The notes under the pieces were generated by a model. The model saw only the letters and a list, made by a program, of their open reading frames with translations. It was not told the origin of the DNA and ran no database searches. Positions 51,595-58,819 of a DNA stretch of 64,000 nt are shown one piece after another; the first letter of the stretch is position 1, and every line of letters starts with the position of its first letter. This stretch comes from an uncultured Bacilli bacterium. Its GTDB lineage: Bacteria; Bacillota_I; Bacilli_A; RF39; UBA660. The position numbers and the translations under genes were made by a program. The stretch lies in the NCBI GenBank assembly GCA_934085825.1, contig CAKOHR010000008.1, positions 12,688 through 76,687 of the forward strand. The letters are read 5' to 3'.

Positions 51595-51818
51595 TTGAAT
51601 AAACTTCCTTGAGAATTATTTTTGTTATACAATTGCTGTTCAAGTTCTCTAATTCTTTTGTCTTTTAAAGCATTTGTTTTACGGTAATTTTTCTCTCTTT
51701 CTTGAAGCATTATAATTATTTTGTCATACTCTGTTTTCCAATAGTTTGCTTTTTCAACTTGTTTGGGATAATCAGCTATTTTTTCAGCATTTTCAATTGA
51801 CATTATCTCTGCTTGCAT
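51591..51818 (-). CDS. 75-aa coiled-coil phage protein
   Basis: MQAEIMSIENAEKIADYPKQ, then YDKIIIMLQEREKNYRKTNA. TGA stop overlaps the next ATG. Function unknown. Confidence 0.5.
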   Translation of the reverse strand: MQAEIMSIENAEKIADYPKQVEKANYWKTEYDKIIIMLQEREKNYRKTNALKDKRIRELEQQLYNKNNSQGSLFK

Positions 51819-52009
51819 AATCTTTCCCTCATTTCATATTTAAACTTAGTTTTTGTGTCTTTATAAATCCACTTACCACACCAACTGCAAATCGTTCTGT
51901 CAGAATTTGTTATAAATTGTCTTCTACCACATTTGCAGAAAACGTATAATCCAGCATCTAATAAAACACTATTTACTAATTCTCTTTGATTTGCTGTATT
52001 CCTTTTCAT
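51803..52009 (-). CDS. 68-aa zinc-ribbon-like phage protein
   Basis: CKCGRRQFITNSDRTICSWC has the C-x-C...C-x-x-C spacing of a small zinc ribbon. It overlaps the NinB-like gene by 41 nt, so the start may lie further in. Function unknown. Confidence 0.5.
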   Translation of the reverse strand: MKRNTANQRELVNSVLLDAGLYVFCKCGRRQFITNSDRTICSWCGKWIYKDTKTKFKYEMRERLCKQR

Positions 52010-52478
52010 ATTCCCTCATCATTCTTTCAAATTCTAAATCATCCAAAGTTTTAATACCTACATTTTTGCATAAGACTTCGACACCCCTTATGAGTTGAGT
52101 AAACTCTTGAGTATTTAACTCATGTGTTCTTTTGTAAAATATGTAATAATCATATTTGTTATCGCTTTTATATTTTTTAGCGTAAGGATAAAATCTTTTC
52201 ATGTCAGTTCCAGTAGGAACCATTGCTCCAGAAATATGACCATTTGCATCTGTTGCAATAGTTCCGTACTGTATGTTAACTTCAACTTTCATTTCTTCAT
52301 CTGATATTGCAAACCCTATTCCTCTATTATATTTTGCTAGTTCATTTACTAACTTGTGGAAGTATTTGTTTGCTTGTGTTCCTCTTAATGCCTTATACTC
52401 TTTTAACTCATATACTTTATCTTGATCTAAAGTAAACAGTAATGTAGATAGCTCTCTAGGTTTTCCTTTTATAATCAC
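51969..52478 (-). CDS. NinB-like recombination-associated phage protein
   Basis: 169 aa. ELKEYKALRGTQANKYFHKL, YDYYIFYKRTHELNTQEFTQ and VEVLCKNVGIKTLDDLEFER follow the layout of phage proteins related to NinB, usually found beside SSB. NinB participates in recombination pathways of lambdoid phages; function here is inferred. Confidence 0.6.
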   Translation of the reverse strand: MIIKGKPRELSTLLFTLDQDKVYELKEYKALRGTQANKYFHKLVNELAKYNRGIGFAISDEEMKVEVNIQYGTIATDANGHISGAMVPTGTDMKRFYPYAKKYKSDNKYDYYIFYKRTHELNTQEFTQLIRGVEVLCKNVGIKTLDDLEFERMMREYEKEYSKSKRISK

Positions 52479-52487
52479 AAGTTTCCT

Positions 52488-52925
52488 TTAAAATGGTAAA
52501 TCATCCGCACTAATAGTAACTTCATTACCAAAATCTTGATAAGGATCAGATATTGGAGCTGGTTGAGAAACTGGAGTATTTTGCACTTGGGCTTGTCCAT
52601 TTTTATTTTGAGCACCACCTGCAAATTCAAAATTGTCTACCACAACATCTGTTGTATATCTTTTTGTACCATCTTGTGCATCATAACTATTGTTTTTTAT
52701 TCTGCCTTGCGCAACTATCATTGCACCTTTTTTTAAGTATCTGTTTATTGTTGCTGCTGTTTTACCAAATGCAATACAATTAATAAATTCTGTGTCTCTT
52801 TCTCCGTCTTTATTTACAAAGCTACTTTGACAAGCTAGTGAAAATCTTGAAAACTCTGTTTGATTAGTCATCATTCTTTGTTCTGGGTCACGAGTAAATC
52901 TTCCACTTAATATTACTTTATTCAT
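52488..52925 (-). CDS. ssb: Single-stranded DNA-binding protein
   Basis: 145 aa. OB-fold N-terminus MNKVILSGRFTRDPEQRMM, with NCIAFGKTAATINRYLKKGA, a Gln/Pro-rich linker and the acidic tip ISADDLPF that recruits partner proteins. Phage replication and recombination SSB next to the ERF annealase and NinB-like genes. Confidence 0.95.
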   Translation of the reverse strand: MNKVILSGRFTRDPEQRMMTNQTEFSRFSLACQSSFVNKDGERDTEFINCIAFGKTAATINRYLKKGAMIVAQGRIKNNSYDAQDGTKRYTTDVVVDNFEFAGGAQNKNGQAQVQNTPVSQPAPISDPYQDFGNEVTISADDLPF

Positions 52926-53046
52926 TTTCTAATTCCTCCATTTTTCTTTCTTCGTAATAATAATCTTCATCGTATAAATTTTCTTCCTTTTCTATTTCTT
53001 CTGGTGGGTCAGGATACAAACCTCCGTAATATTCACTCATGTCCAT
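52918..53046 (-). CDS. 42-aa acidic phage ORF
   Basis: MDMSEYYGGLYPDPPEEIEK, then a Glu/Tyr-rich tail. It overlaps the SSB start (its last codons contain the SSB ribosome-binding site) and begins directly after DUF1351. Net charge is strongly negative. Function unknown. Confidence 0.5.
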   Translation of the reverse strand: MDMSEYYGGLYPDPPEEIEKEENLYDEDYYYEERKMEELENE

Positions 53047-53898
53047 TTATACCACCTTTTCAAATTTCATTTCATTAGTTTCTAAAAACTTTCTCAAGGC
53101 TATCATTTGACTAGTCTTTCCAGTTATTTTCAAAGTGTATGTAAGTACTTCATCGCTTATTTTTTCTTCAACTTTTTTACTAGCCATTTCTTGCATTTTT
53201 TCTTCTTTTTGTTCCACAATTACTTTTTTGCTTTCTTCTTGTTGTGTTTTTAAAAATTCTTCTCTTTTGATAAGTTCAGTATTTTTTGCAATTACTTTAC
53301 TTAAATCAAAACAATTTAAATAATCATTTTTCAATTCCACTTCGTATTTACTATGTAATTCTCCAATAGCAATTAAATCATTTCTTACTCGATTAATTTT
53401 ATCTTGAAGTTCGTTAACTAACTTAAATTCGCCTTTGTCGTTAAATGAGCCTTTGTTTAACCATTTATCTTCAAATATTTTTTCTAAAGGTAATATATCT
53501 TTTAATTCATTAATGTTTTTATCATAATGTTTAACTATAATTTCTTTTCTGTTAGATTTTTCTTTGTTTTCTACATCTTTTACAATTTCATCAATCTTAG
53601 AACTTGTTTCTTTGATTAAATCAATTGTTTCTTTTATAGTTGTCTTAAAAATTTCAAAAGGTTCATTAAATTTCTTTTCTAATTCAATTCGCTTATCATT
53701 AAGTGTCTTTGCCGATTTATTCAATAATGCCTTATCTGCTTTAGCTACATCAATATTGTTTTCATCATAATTGTCTGCACTATAATTTGGTAATACTTCT
53801 AAAACTTTTTCTTTTATGTTCCTTGCATTCGTTTCTAATACTCCTAATTCTTGTTTAGAAACAACTAATTCTAAATCCTTTTCAGTTAATTCATTCAT
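53047..53898 (-). CDS. DUF1351 family phage protein
   Basis: 283 aa, mostly coiled coil: AKTLNDKRIELEKKFNEPFE and FKTTIKETIDLIKETSSKID. DUF1351 proteins lie beside phage recombinases in Bacillota phages; they may act with the annealase. Next to ERF here, as usual. Confidence 0.8.
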   Translation of the reverse strand: MNELTEKDLELVVSKQELGVLETNARNIKEKVLEVLPNYSADNYDENNIDVAKADKALLNKSAKTLNDKRIELEKKFNEPFEIFKTTIKETIDLIKETSSKIDEIVKDVENKEKSNRKEIIVKHYDKNINELKDILPLEKIFEDKWLNKGSFNDKGEFKLVNELQDKINRVRNDLIAIGELHSKYEVELKNDYLNCFDLSKVIAKNTELIKREEFLKTQQEESKKVIVEQKEEKMQEMASKKVEEKISDEVLTYTLKITGKTSQMIALRKFLETNEMKFEKVV

Positions 53899-54543
53899 TT
53901 AAAATACCTCTTTCTTTACTTTTTTTTCTTTTGTTTTTAATTTATTAATCGTTGCTATTAATTGTTTAGGAGACATTTCAGTATCATTTTTTACTCCAAA
54001 ATATTTATAAATTTCATCTGGGTCAGTATCTGTGTCAAGTAATAACTCTTTAAATTCTGCATTGAGTTTCAATATTTGTTGTGAAGAATAACTTTGTGGT
54101 ATTTTTTCTTTATCTGGGTCTTTCAGCTCCTCTGTTGGTATACAGAATACTTGAAATAATGCATATTTAAATGCTATTGCCATAGCCTTATTACTTGCTT
54201 TATCTCCGCTGTCCATACCTTCACCTATGACTGTTGCTTCTACATGACTTCCATCTTCAGCATAAAATGTGTATTTAATTTTACATATTGAATATAACAA
54301 TGTTCCACCCGTTGAAGTTTTTCTTTCTTCCCTAGTTTGCTCTAATACCTCTGGAACAACAAACAATTTATACTTTGCAAATATTGGTTGCAATTTGTTC
54401 ATTACATCATCTATTCCTCTAAATTTATAATTTTGTTTTGTATTTTGTTTAGTTTTTCCTATTGCAGGGACTTCTTTCATAATTAAATCTATAGTTTCAA
54501 ATATATTTTTCTTTTTTTCTTTTTCTTCTTTTGTTTCTTCCAT
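53899..54543 (-). CDS. ERF-family single-strand annealing protein
   Basis: 214 aa. YKFRGIDDVMNKLQPIFAKY, GGTLLYSICKIKYTFYAEDG and GEGMDSGDKASNKAMAIAFK are the ERF signature; ERF promotes phage recombination by annealing single strands. SSB, DUF1351 and NinB-like partners follow. Ends with a Lys-rich tail. Confidence 0.93.
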   Translation of the reverse strand: MEETKEEKEKKKNIFETIDLIMKEVPAIGKTKQNTKQNYKFRGIDDVMNKLQPIFAKYKLFVVPEVLEQTREERKTSTGGTLLYSICKIKYTFYAEDGSHVEATVIGEGMDSGDKASNKAMAIAFKYALFQVFCIPTEELKDPDKEKIPQSYSSQQILKLNAEFKELLLDTDTDPDEIYKYFGVKNDTEMSPKQLIATINKLKTKEKKVKKEVF

Positions 54544-54544
54544 A

Positions 54545-54991
54545 TTAGCCTTCCTTTACTGCTTTTATAATTTTGCTAGTTTTAGTACCGCTTTTTATTC
54601 CCATTTTTTGCTTAGTTTCCTTCGTTGGCTTTTCTGAAACTATCAAATACCTGTCTGATTTTAAATCTTGTATTTCGTCGTATAGTTTTTGATTGTAGTC
54701 TTTAATTGCAACAGCTATCTTTTCTAAGCATTCATATAGCTTGTCCTCTTTTTTATTAGCTCTCATTAGTTCTAAATTTAAAGAAGTTATTTTATCTTGC
54801 TTTTCTGATACTTGTTTTTTTAAATCAGCAATTAGACTATCTTTTTCAGTTACAGTTTTTTTTAGATTATTTCTTTCATTCATAACGTCAAAGCTAAAAT
54901 TCATTCTGTCCAGCATCTTTTTACTAAATTCTTCAATTTCAACTAGAGCTTTTTCTTTTACTAGTTCAGCCTTTTTATTTTTAAAAATCAT
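54545..54991 (-). CDS. Coiled-coil protein of the recombination block
   Basis: 148 aa. Long heptads (EKDSLIADLKKQVSEKQDKI) and a basic C-terminus (KMGIKSGTKTSKIIKAVKEG). Starts by overlap with the wHTH gene. Function unknown; perhaps a structural partner of ERF. Confidence 0.5.
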   Translation of the reverse strand: MIFKNKKAELVKEKALVEIEEFSKKMLDRMNFSFDVMNERNNLKKTVTEKDSLIADLKKQVSEKQDKITSLNLELMRANKKEDKLYECLEKIAVAIKDYNQKLYDEIQDLKSDRYLIVSEKPTKETKQKMGIKSGTKTSKIIKAVKEG

Positions 54992-55320
54992 TTCTTCATT
55001 TCCCTTCTTTTGAATAACGCAACCTTAACCCCACTATACTGACAAGTCTTTTTACCATCTGTTTCAACTCTGCCATCGTATAGCATTTCTGTTAATCTAG
55101 GACTTGCAAAGTTTCTTTCACTTGTCGGTATCCATCCTCGTTTACACATCTCAACTGCTATCTCTTTTGCAGTAAGACTACCTTTCTCTTCTAAAATCTC
55201 AAGTATTTGTGAATATCTCTTCTTTTTATCAACCTTTTCATTAGCTTCTCCCCTGGTTACGAATGTAGTTACAACTCCGTGCTTGTCTGCCTCGTAGTCG
55301 TAAATTGACATCTGTTTCAT
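54988..55320 (-). CDS. Winged-helix phage protein
   Basis: 110 aa from ATG 55320 (MKQMSIYDYEADKHGVVTTF), which has an AGAAAGG site; an ATG 8 codons earlier overlaps the upstream gene. The HTH region KKRYSQILEILEEKGSLTAK with KRGWIPTSERNFASPRLTEM is a winged helix. Possible DNA-binding replication accessory. Confidence 0.6.
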   Translation of the reverse strand: MKQMSIYDYEADKHGVVTTFVTRGEANEKVDKKKRYSQILEILEEKGSLTAKEIAVEMCKRGWIPTSERNFASPRLTEMLYDGRVETDGKKTCQYSGVKVALFKRREMKK

Positions 55321-55331
55321 AAAAGCCTTTC

Positions 55332-56114
55332 TTAACCTAACCAATCATATTTTAGAATTTCTTTTTCTTCCTCTGTTAACTCTTTCTCTTCTTTTAGCTT
55401 TTTATCTTCCAAAACGTCCCCGACACTTTGAAAATTATTTTGTTTATACCTTTGCAATATTCTTTCAATGTATTTAACACTGCAAGCATTATTCAAAACA
55501 GCTTCTTTAATTGCATATCTTGTAAGTGCATCATCTTCCCAGTTATTTATAACTTCATATTCAGCTGGATTTAAAGTTCGTCTGAATAATCTCTCTACAT
55601 ATTCAAATAAATTTTCGTCTCCGTTTCTCTCGTTCCCATATCGTCCATTTATTTCTTCTTTATTAGTAGTAGTAGAAGTAGAATATATATTTCTTACATT
55701 ATTTACATTCTTATCATTATTGTTTGTGTTCAGTTGTTGTTCAGTTGTTGTTCGGTTGTTGTTCAGTTGTTGTTCAGTTTGATGTTCATTATCTTGATAC
55801 TTATGCCAATTTGTTAAGGTTATAACTCTGTTTTTGTTACTTGTTTGTTGTTCAATTTGATGTTCAGTTTCAAAGAAATTTAAAATTCTTTGTACTTTAC
55901 TTTCAGAAATCTGCAGTTCACTTGATATGCTTTTTCTTCCAGTAATTAGTTGACCAGGGCCAATAATAATTTTCTTGCCTTTGAACAAAACATTCCTATC
56001 CTGATGAGTAGCATTTAACAACAAATATATCCAAACCGCAAAATGCTCACAATCTTTCATTACTATAGGATTATTTAATAATTTTCTGTGTATTTTTACA
56101 TATCCGTTGTTCAT
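55332..56114 (-). CDS. DnaD-domain replication initiator/replisome organiser
   Basis: 260 aa. N-terminal winged-helix domain (YVKIHRKLLNNPIVMKDCEH, ISSELQISESKVQRILNFFE), a Gln/Asn/Thr-rich linker encoded by direct repeats, and C-terminal DnaD/DnaB2-like domain (LFEYVERLFRRTLNPAEYEV, ERILQRYKQNNFQSVGDVLE). Such proteins bind the phage origin and load a helicase. No helicase or loader is adjacent, so host ones are likely used. Start preceded by GGAGGAG and a minimal ORF ATGAAATGA overlapping the start. Confidence 0.85.
   Translation of the reverse strand: MNNGYVKIHRKLLNNPIVMKDCEHFAVWIYLLLNATHQDRNVLFKGKKIIIGPGQLITGRKSISSELQISESKVQRILNFFETEHQIEQQTSNKNRVITLTNWHKYQDNEHQTEQQLNNNRTTTEQQLNTNNNDKNVNNVRNIYSTSTTTNKEEINGRYGNERNGDENLFEYVERLFRRTLNPAEYEVINNWEDDALTRYAIKEAVLNNACSVKYIERILQRYKQNNFQSVGDVLEDKKLKEEKELTEEEKEILKYDWLG
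55729..55785. repeat. Direct 11-bp repeats in the initiator gene (probable origin iterons)
   Basis: Four units of TTCAGTTGTTG in perfect register at 55729, 55740, 55751 (one change) and 55762, then a divergent fifth. Further degenerate copies lie near 55847-55872. As in lambda-O-like systems the origin often lies inside the initiator gene. Confidence 0.6.
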
Positions 56115-56193
56115 TTCATAAAAGCTCCTCCAGTAATTGATTTTTTTGTAAAAATCTGCTATAATTTAATAGTTAAATTTTTAAAAAATTTAA

Positions 56194-56370
56194 TCATTTT
56201 TGCACTAATTCTGTTTGAAAAGTTGTTGGATTAGTGCTTTTTTCATGTTCTAAATTAGTATTATTTGCTACTAATATTGACATTACGGCTACTACAAATA
56301 AGAAAAATATTGCTCCAGCTCTTTCCTTAAAATAATCTTTTACTTCCTTTCTTAATCTTATTTTTTTCAT
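56194..56370 (-). CDS. 58-aa single-pass membrane protein
   Basis: MKKIRLRKEVKDYFKERAGA then IFFLFVVAVMSILVANN as the helix. ATGA overlap with the previous gene. Function unknown. Confidence 0.6.
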   Translation of the reverse strand: MKKIRLRKEVKDYFKERAGAIFFLFVVAVMSILVANNTNLEHEKSTNPTTFQTELVQK

Positions 56371-56636
56371 ATTATTTCTCCTTTCTGTTTACTAACTTTT
56401 TTCAAATAATTTATATTAATATTAAAATATTTGACTACTCTTTCCATTGGCACTAAATTAGATGGCAATTTATATCCATCATTCAGTACTTCTTTTTTGA
56501 TTTCATTGAATAATTCTCCAGCTTTATTCGCACCAACATAAGCTATTTTTTGAATAGTCTTAACTGATGCCCATTGGTTATTTATAATATCTAATAGTTC
56601 ATCTGCTGTTGGTGGAGAAATTGTTTTTTTGTTCAT
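56367..56636 (-). CDS. Small DNA-binding-type protein, possible excisionase
   Basis: 89 aa. PTADELLDIINNQWASVKTI then IQKIAYVGANKAGELFNEIK suggests a small HTH, and the ending KYFNININYLKKVSKQKG is another short helix pair. It lies early in the lytic operon like phage excisionases. Not a clear family match. Confidence 0.5.
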   Translation of the reverse strand: MNKKTISPPTADELLDIINNQWASVKTIQKIAYVGANKAGELFNEIKKEVLNDGYKLPSNLVPMERVVKYFNININYLKKVSKQKGEII

Positions 56637-56792
56637 AAGTTGCCTCCTTTCGAGATTGTGTTTTTAGCAATTGCAGTTGCTTTTATTTGATTTTTCTTTA
56701 TTCTTCCTTTAAAATATATTTTTGAAAGGAGGAATATGATTCTTTATCTGAATGAGATGTTGAAGAAAGACAAAATGCAATACAACCTTTAA

Positions 56793-56957
56793 TCAAACAT
56801 CTAGCCAAATCAATAAAAGGAAAATAATGTAAGATATCATTAAAGATATTGATAGGATTTTAATTTTTTCTTTATCATTATCTTTTTTTCTTTGATATAA
56901 AATACAGCTAATGTAATATAATGCGACTGCCATACTGATTATAATTTTCAGTTTCAT
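56793..56957 (-). CDS. 54-aa membrane protein
   Basis: Two predicted helices: MKLKIIISMAVALYYISCIL and SISLMISYIIFLLLIWLDV. AGGAA site. Second gene of the lytic operon after the Cro-like gene. Function unknown. 56637-56792 holds no convincing gene. Confidence 0.55.
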   Translation of the reverse strand: MKLKIIISMAVALYYISCILYQRKKDNDKEKIKILSISLMISYIIFLLLIWLDV

Positions 56958-56979
56958 TACTTATTCCTTTCTTTATATT

Positions 56980-56995
56980 TCTGCTTTTTCGCATA
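56980..56995. promoter_or_regulatory. Third operator-like site, downstream of the Cro-like gene
   Basis: TCTGC-N6-GCATA matches the two upstream operators except for one base and lies 2 bp past the Cro-like stop codon. Confidence 0.4.
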
Positions 56996-56997
56996 AT

Positions 56998-57207
56998 TTA
57001 TTCCTTAAAAAAAATGTTAAATGGCACTTTGTAATAATTTAGTATTCTTTCTAGTACATCTAATTGCATTGAACAATTATTGTTTTCATATCTGCTCAAA
57101 GTATCTTTTCCAATACCGATTTTCTTGGATGCTTCTTCTAAAGTAACATTTTTGCCCGCTCTTAATTTTCTTAATCCTCTAGCGGTAAATTGTCTAATAT
57201 TTTCCAC
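56998..57207 (-). CDS. Cro-like XRE regulator
   Basis: 69 aa, GTG start with AGGAGG site. ASKKIGIGKDTLSRYENNNC is a clear HTH; short length fits a Cro. First gene of the leftward lytic operon, divergent from the repressor. Likely binds the shared operators. Confidence 0.8.
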   Translation of the reverse strand: MENIRQFTARGLRKLRAGKNVTLEEASKKIGIGKDTLSRYENNNCSMQLDVLERILNYYKVPFNIFFKE

Positions 57208-57229
57208 GTTTTACCTCCTATCTACCAAA

Positions 57230-57316
57230 AGTATACTATGCTTTTACGCATAAGTCAATGCTTTTTATGCAAAAAAGCATAAAAAAGTTGTATTTATAAT
57301 GATTTTATGCTATAAT
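57230..57316. promoter_or_regulatory. Divergent promoter/operator region of the lysogeny switch
   Basis: Leftward lytic promoter: TTGACT (57258-57253) and TATACT (57235-57230) with 17-bp spacer. Rightward repressor promoter: TTGTAT (57288) and TATAAT (57311), 17-bp spacer. Operators TATGC-N6-GCATA at 57237-57252 and 57266-57281; the first fills the lytic spacer almost exactly. A further half-site ATGC sits at the repressor -10. Confidence 0.85.
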
Positions 57317-57339
57317 TTGAGTGGAGGGAGGAAATAAAC

Positions 57340-57684
57340 ATGGGAAATTATTTTGCATCCAATTTAAAATTTTTGAGAACGCAAAAAGGAATATCTCAAA
57401 ACAAACTTGCTGAATATGCACATGTGAATCAAACCACTATCAATAGATGGGAGTCAAAAGAAATGTCACCAAACATAGATAATGTAAACGATGTTGCAAA
57501 TGCACTATGTGTTTCGGTATCTGACTTGTTAGGTAAAGATTTAACATCTGGAAACAGATTTGACAAATTTGACATCTTATATAATAAATCCAAAGATATA
57601 TTAAGCGATGATGATAAACAAACAATAGAATTTATAATGAAGAAGACTATTGATAATTACGAAAAGAATAAAAACAATAATTAA
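57340..57684 (+). CDS. XRE-family phage repressor (ImmR-like)
   Basis: 114 aa. N-terminal HTH LAEYAHVNQTTINRWESKEM; then a short dimerisation helix. There is no S24 peptidase domain, so RecA-driven self-cleavage is not expected. An ImmA-like metallopeptidase gene follows, pointing to proteolytic derepression. Confidence 0.87.
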   Translation: MGNYFASNLKFLRTQKGISQNKLAEYAHVNQTTINRWESKEMSPNIDNVNDVANALCVSVSDLLGKDLTSGNRFDKFDILYNKSKDILSDDDKQTIEFIMKKTIDNYEKNKNNN

Positions 57685-57723
57685 AGTATGCTAGTATAGG
57701 TACTTAATGGGAAGGTATTAAGT

Positions 57724-58038
57724 ATGAATATTAAGAATTTAATTAAGGGGGAAATATTACAAAATGATTTATTAAATTATTATAATGCAAGTATTATATA
57801 TGAAGAATTGCCATATCGTGTAAATGGTTTTGTGTTTAACTACGATGGTGTAAACTTTATAATAATTAACAATAATATATCATTTTACAAAAAGAAAACT
57901 ACTATTTTACATGAATTAGCTCATATTGAACTAAGTCAATTAAATCAAGCTGATAGTGATTTATTTGCTTTCTATATAGATAAATATGAAGATGAGGCAA
58001 ATGGATATATTGAAAAACTAAGGAAGGATGAACTATAA
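57724..58038 (+). CDS. ImmA-like metallopeptidase (truncated form)
   Basis: 104 aa. ILHELAHIEL carries the HExxH zinc motif of ImmA/IrrE peptidases; later acid residues may complete the site. In ICEBs1 and phage phi105 ImmA cleaves ImmR. This copy is shorter than typical members (about 140-150 aa or more). Follows the repressor in the same operon. Confidence 0.8.
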   Translation: MNIKNLIKGEILQNDLLNYYNASIIYEELPYRVNGFVFNYDGVNFIIINNNISFYKKKTTILHELAHIELSQLNQADSDLFAFYIDKYEDEANGYIEKLRKDEL

Positions 58039-58680
58039 GTGGAAATTAATTATGGCTACTTACTATTAGATTTTATTATAACAATCATCGCATATTTATT
58101 TTTACCATTTATTATTTTTTATAAAAAAAATGATAGGTATGATATAAAAGAACGAAAAAAAATAATTATTTTTAATTCTGTTGTAATTTCAGGATGTTTT
58201 ATTTTATATAGAGTGATAAATGATTATGAAAATGCAATGATTAGTTTTGCTCCAGCGATATTTTATTATTATGTTAATAAAAGGATATGGTGCAAAAAAA
58301 CAGATATTATACCAAACTCCAAAATTAAAAATAATAATAGAAACACATTTTTTATTACATCATTAGCAATTGCGTTGTTTTTATCCATTGTAGTAAACGT
58401 ATTTCAACTTATCAATAGTTTTAAAAATAAAGATTGTTATTGTGAAACTATACAAAACGATCAAACCAAAGATATTGCTTTTTTAAATAAATACGTTGCT
58501 ATAGTACCAGAAAATCAAGACTTTTATTTAAGTTATTACATGTGGAAAAATTCAATATATAAAAATCAAAACTTTTATTTGATGAGTATAACAGAAGCGA
58601 AGAATAGTGGATATTCTGATAAATATTTTGAATCGCCAATGCCATACGAAAAATATAAAGAACTATATTTTGGAAATTAA
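58039..58680 (+). CDS. Membrane protein in the lysogeny block, unknown function
   Basis: 213 aa, GTG start directly after the ImmA-like stop. About four helices (LLLDFIITIIAYLFLPFIIF; IIIFNSVVISGCFILYRVIN; a third; ITSLAIALFLSIVVNVFQLI) and an extracytoplasmic C-terminal domain with NKYVAIVPENQDFYLSYYMW. Expressed from the prophage operon, so superinfection exclusion or host conversion is possible. Confidence 0.6.
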   Translation: MEINYGYLLLDFIITIIAYLFLPFIIFYKKNDRYDIKERKKIIIFNSVVISGCFILYRVINDYENAMISFAPAIFYYYVNKRIWCKKTDIIPNSKIKNNNRNTFFITSLAIALFLSIVVNVFQLINSFKNKDCYCETIQNDQTKDIAFLNKYVAIVPENQDFYLSYYMWKNSIYKNQNFYLMSITEAKNSGYSDKYFESPMPYEKYKELYFGN

Positions 58681-58686
58681 AAAATC

Positions 58687-58709
58687 CCCTACCACTGCAA
58701 TGGTAAGGG
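58687..58709 (+). other. Hairpin between membrane protein gene and integrase
   Basis: CCCTACCA/TGGTAAGGG pairs with one bulge and no T-run follows. It may reduce readthrough into the integrase gene. Confidence 0.35.
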
Positions 58710-58819
58710 TACGGAGCATAGAACTCCTAAGAAAAAACCACAATCTCGAATTAGGATTTTTCTATGTCTCTTATTATAACAAAAATAAAGATAAATGTAA
58801 ATAATAGGAGGTGGCAAAA

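Noticed and set aside
55729..55785. CRISPR-like array
   Set aside because: Units are 11 bp with no spacers and lie in a coding gene.
56736..56792. 18-codon plus-strand ORF (MILYLNEMLKKDKMQYNL) after AAAGGAGG
   Set aside because: Good ribosome site but no promoter, opposite to the operon, and very short; probably chance.
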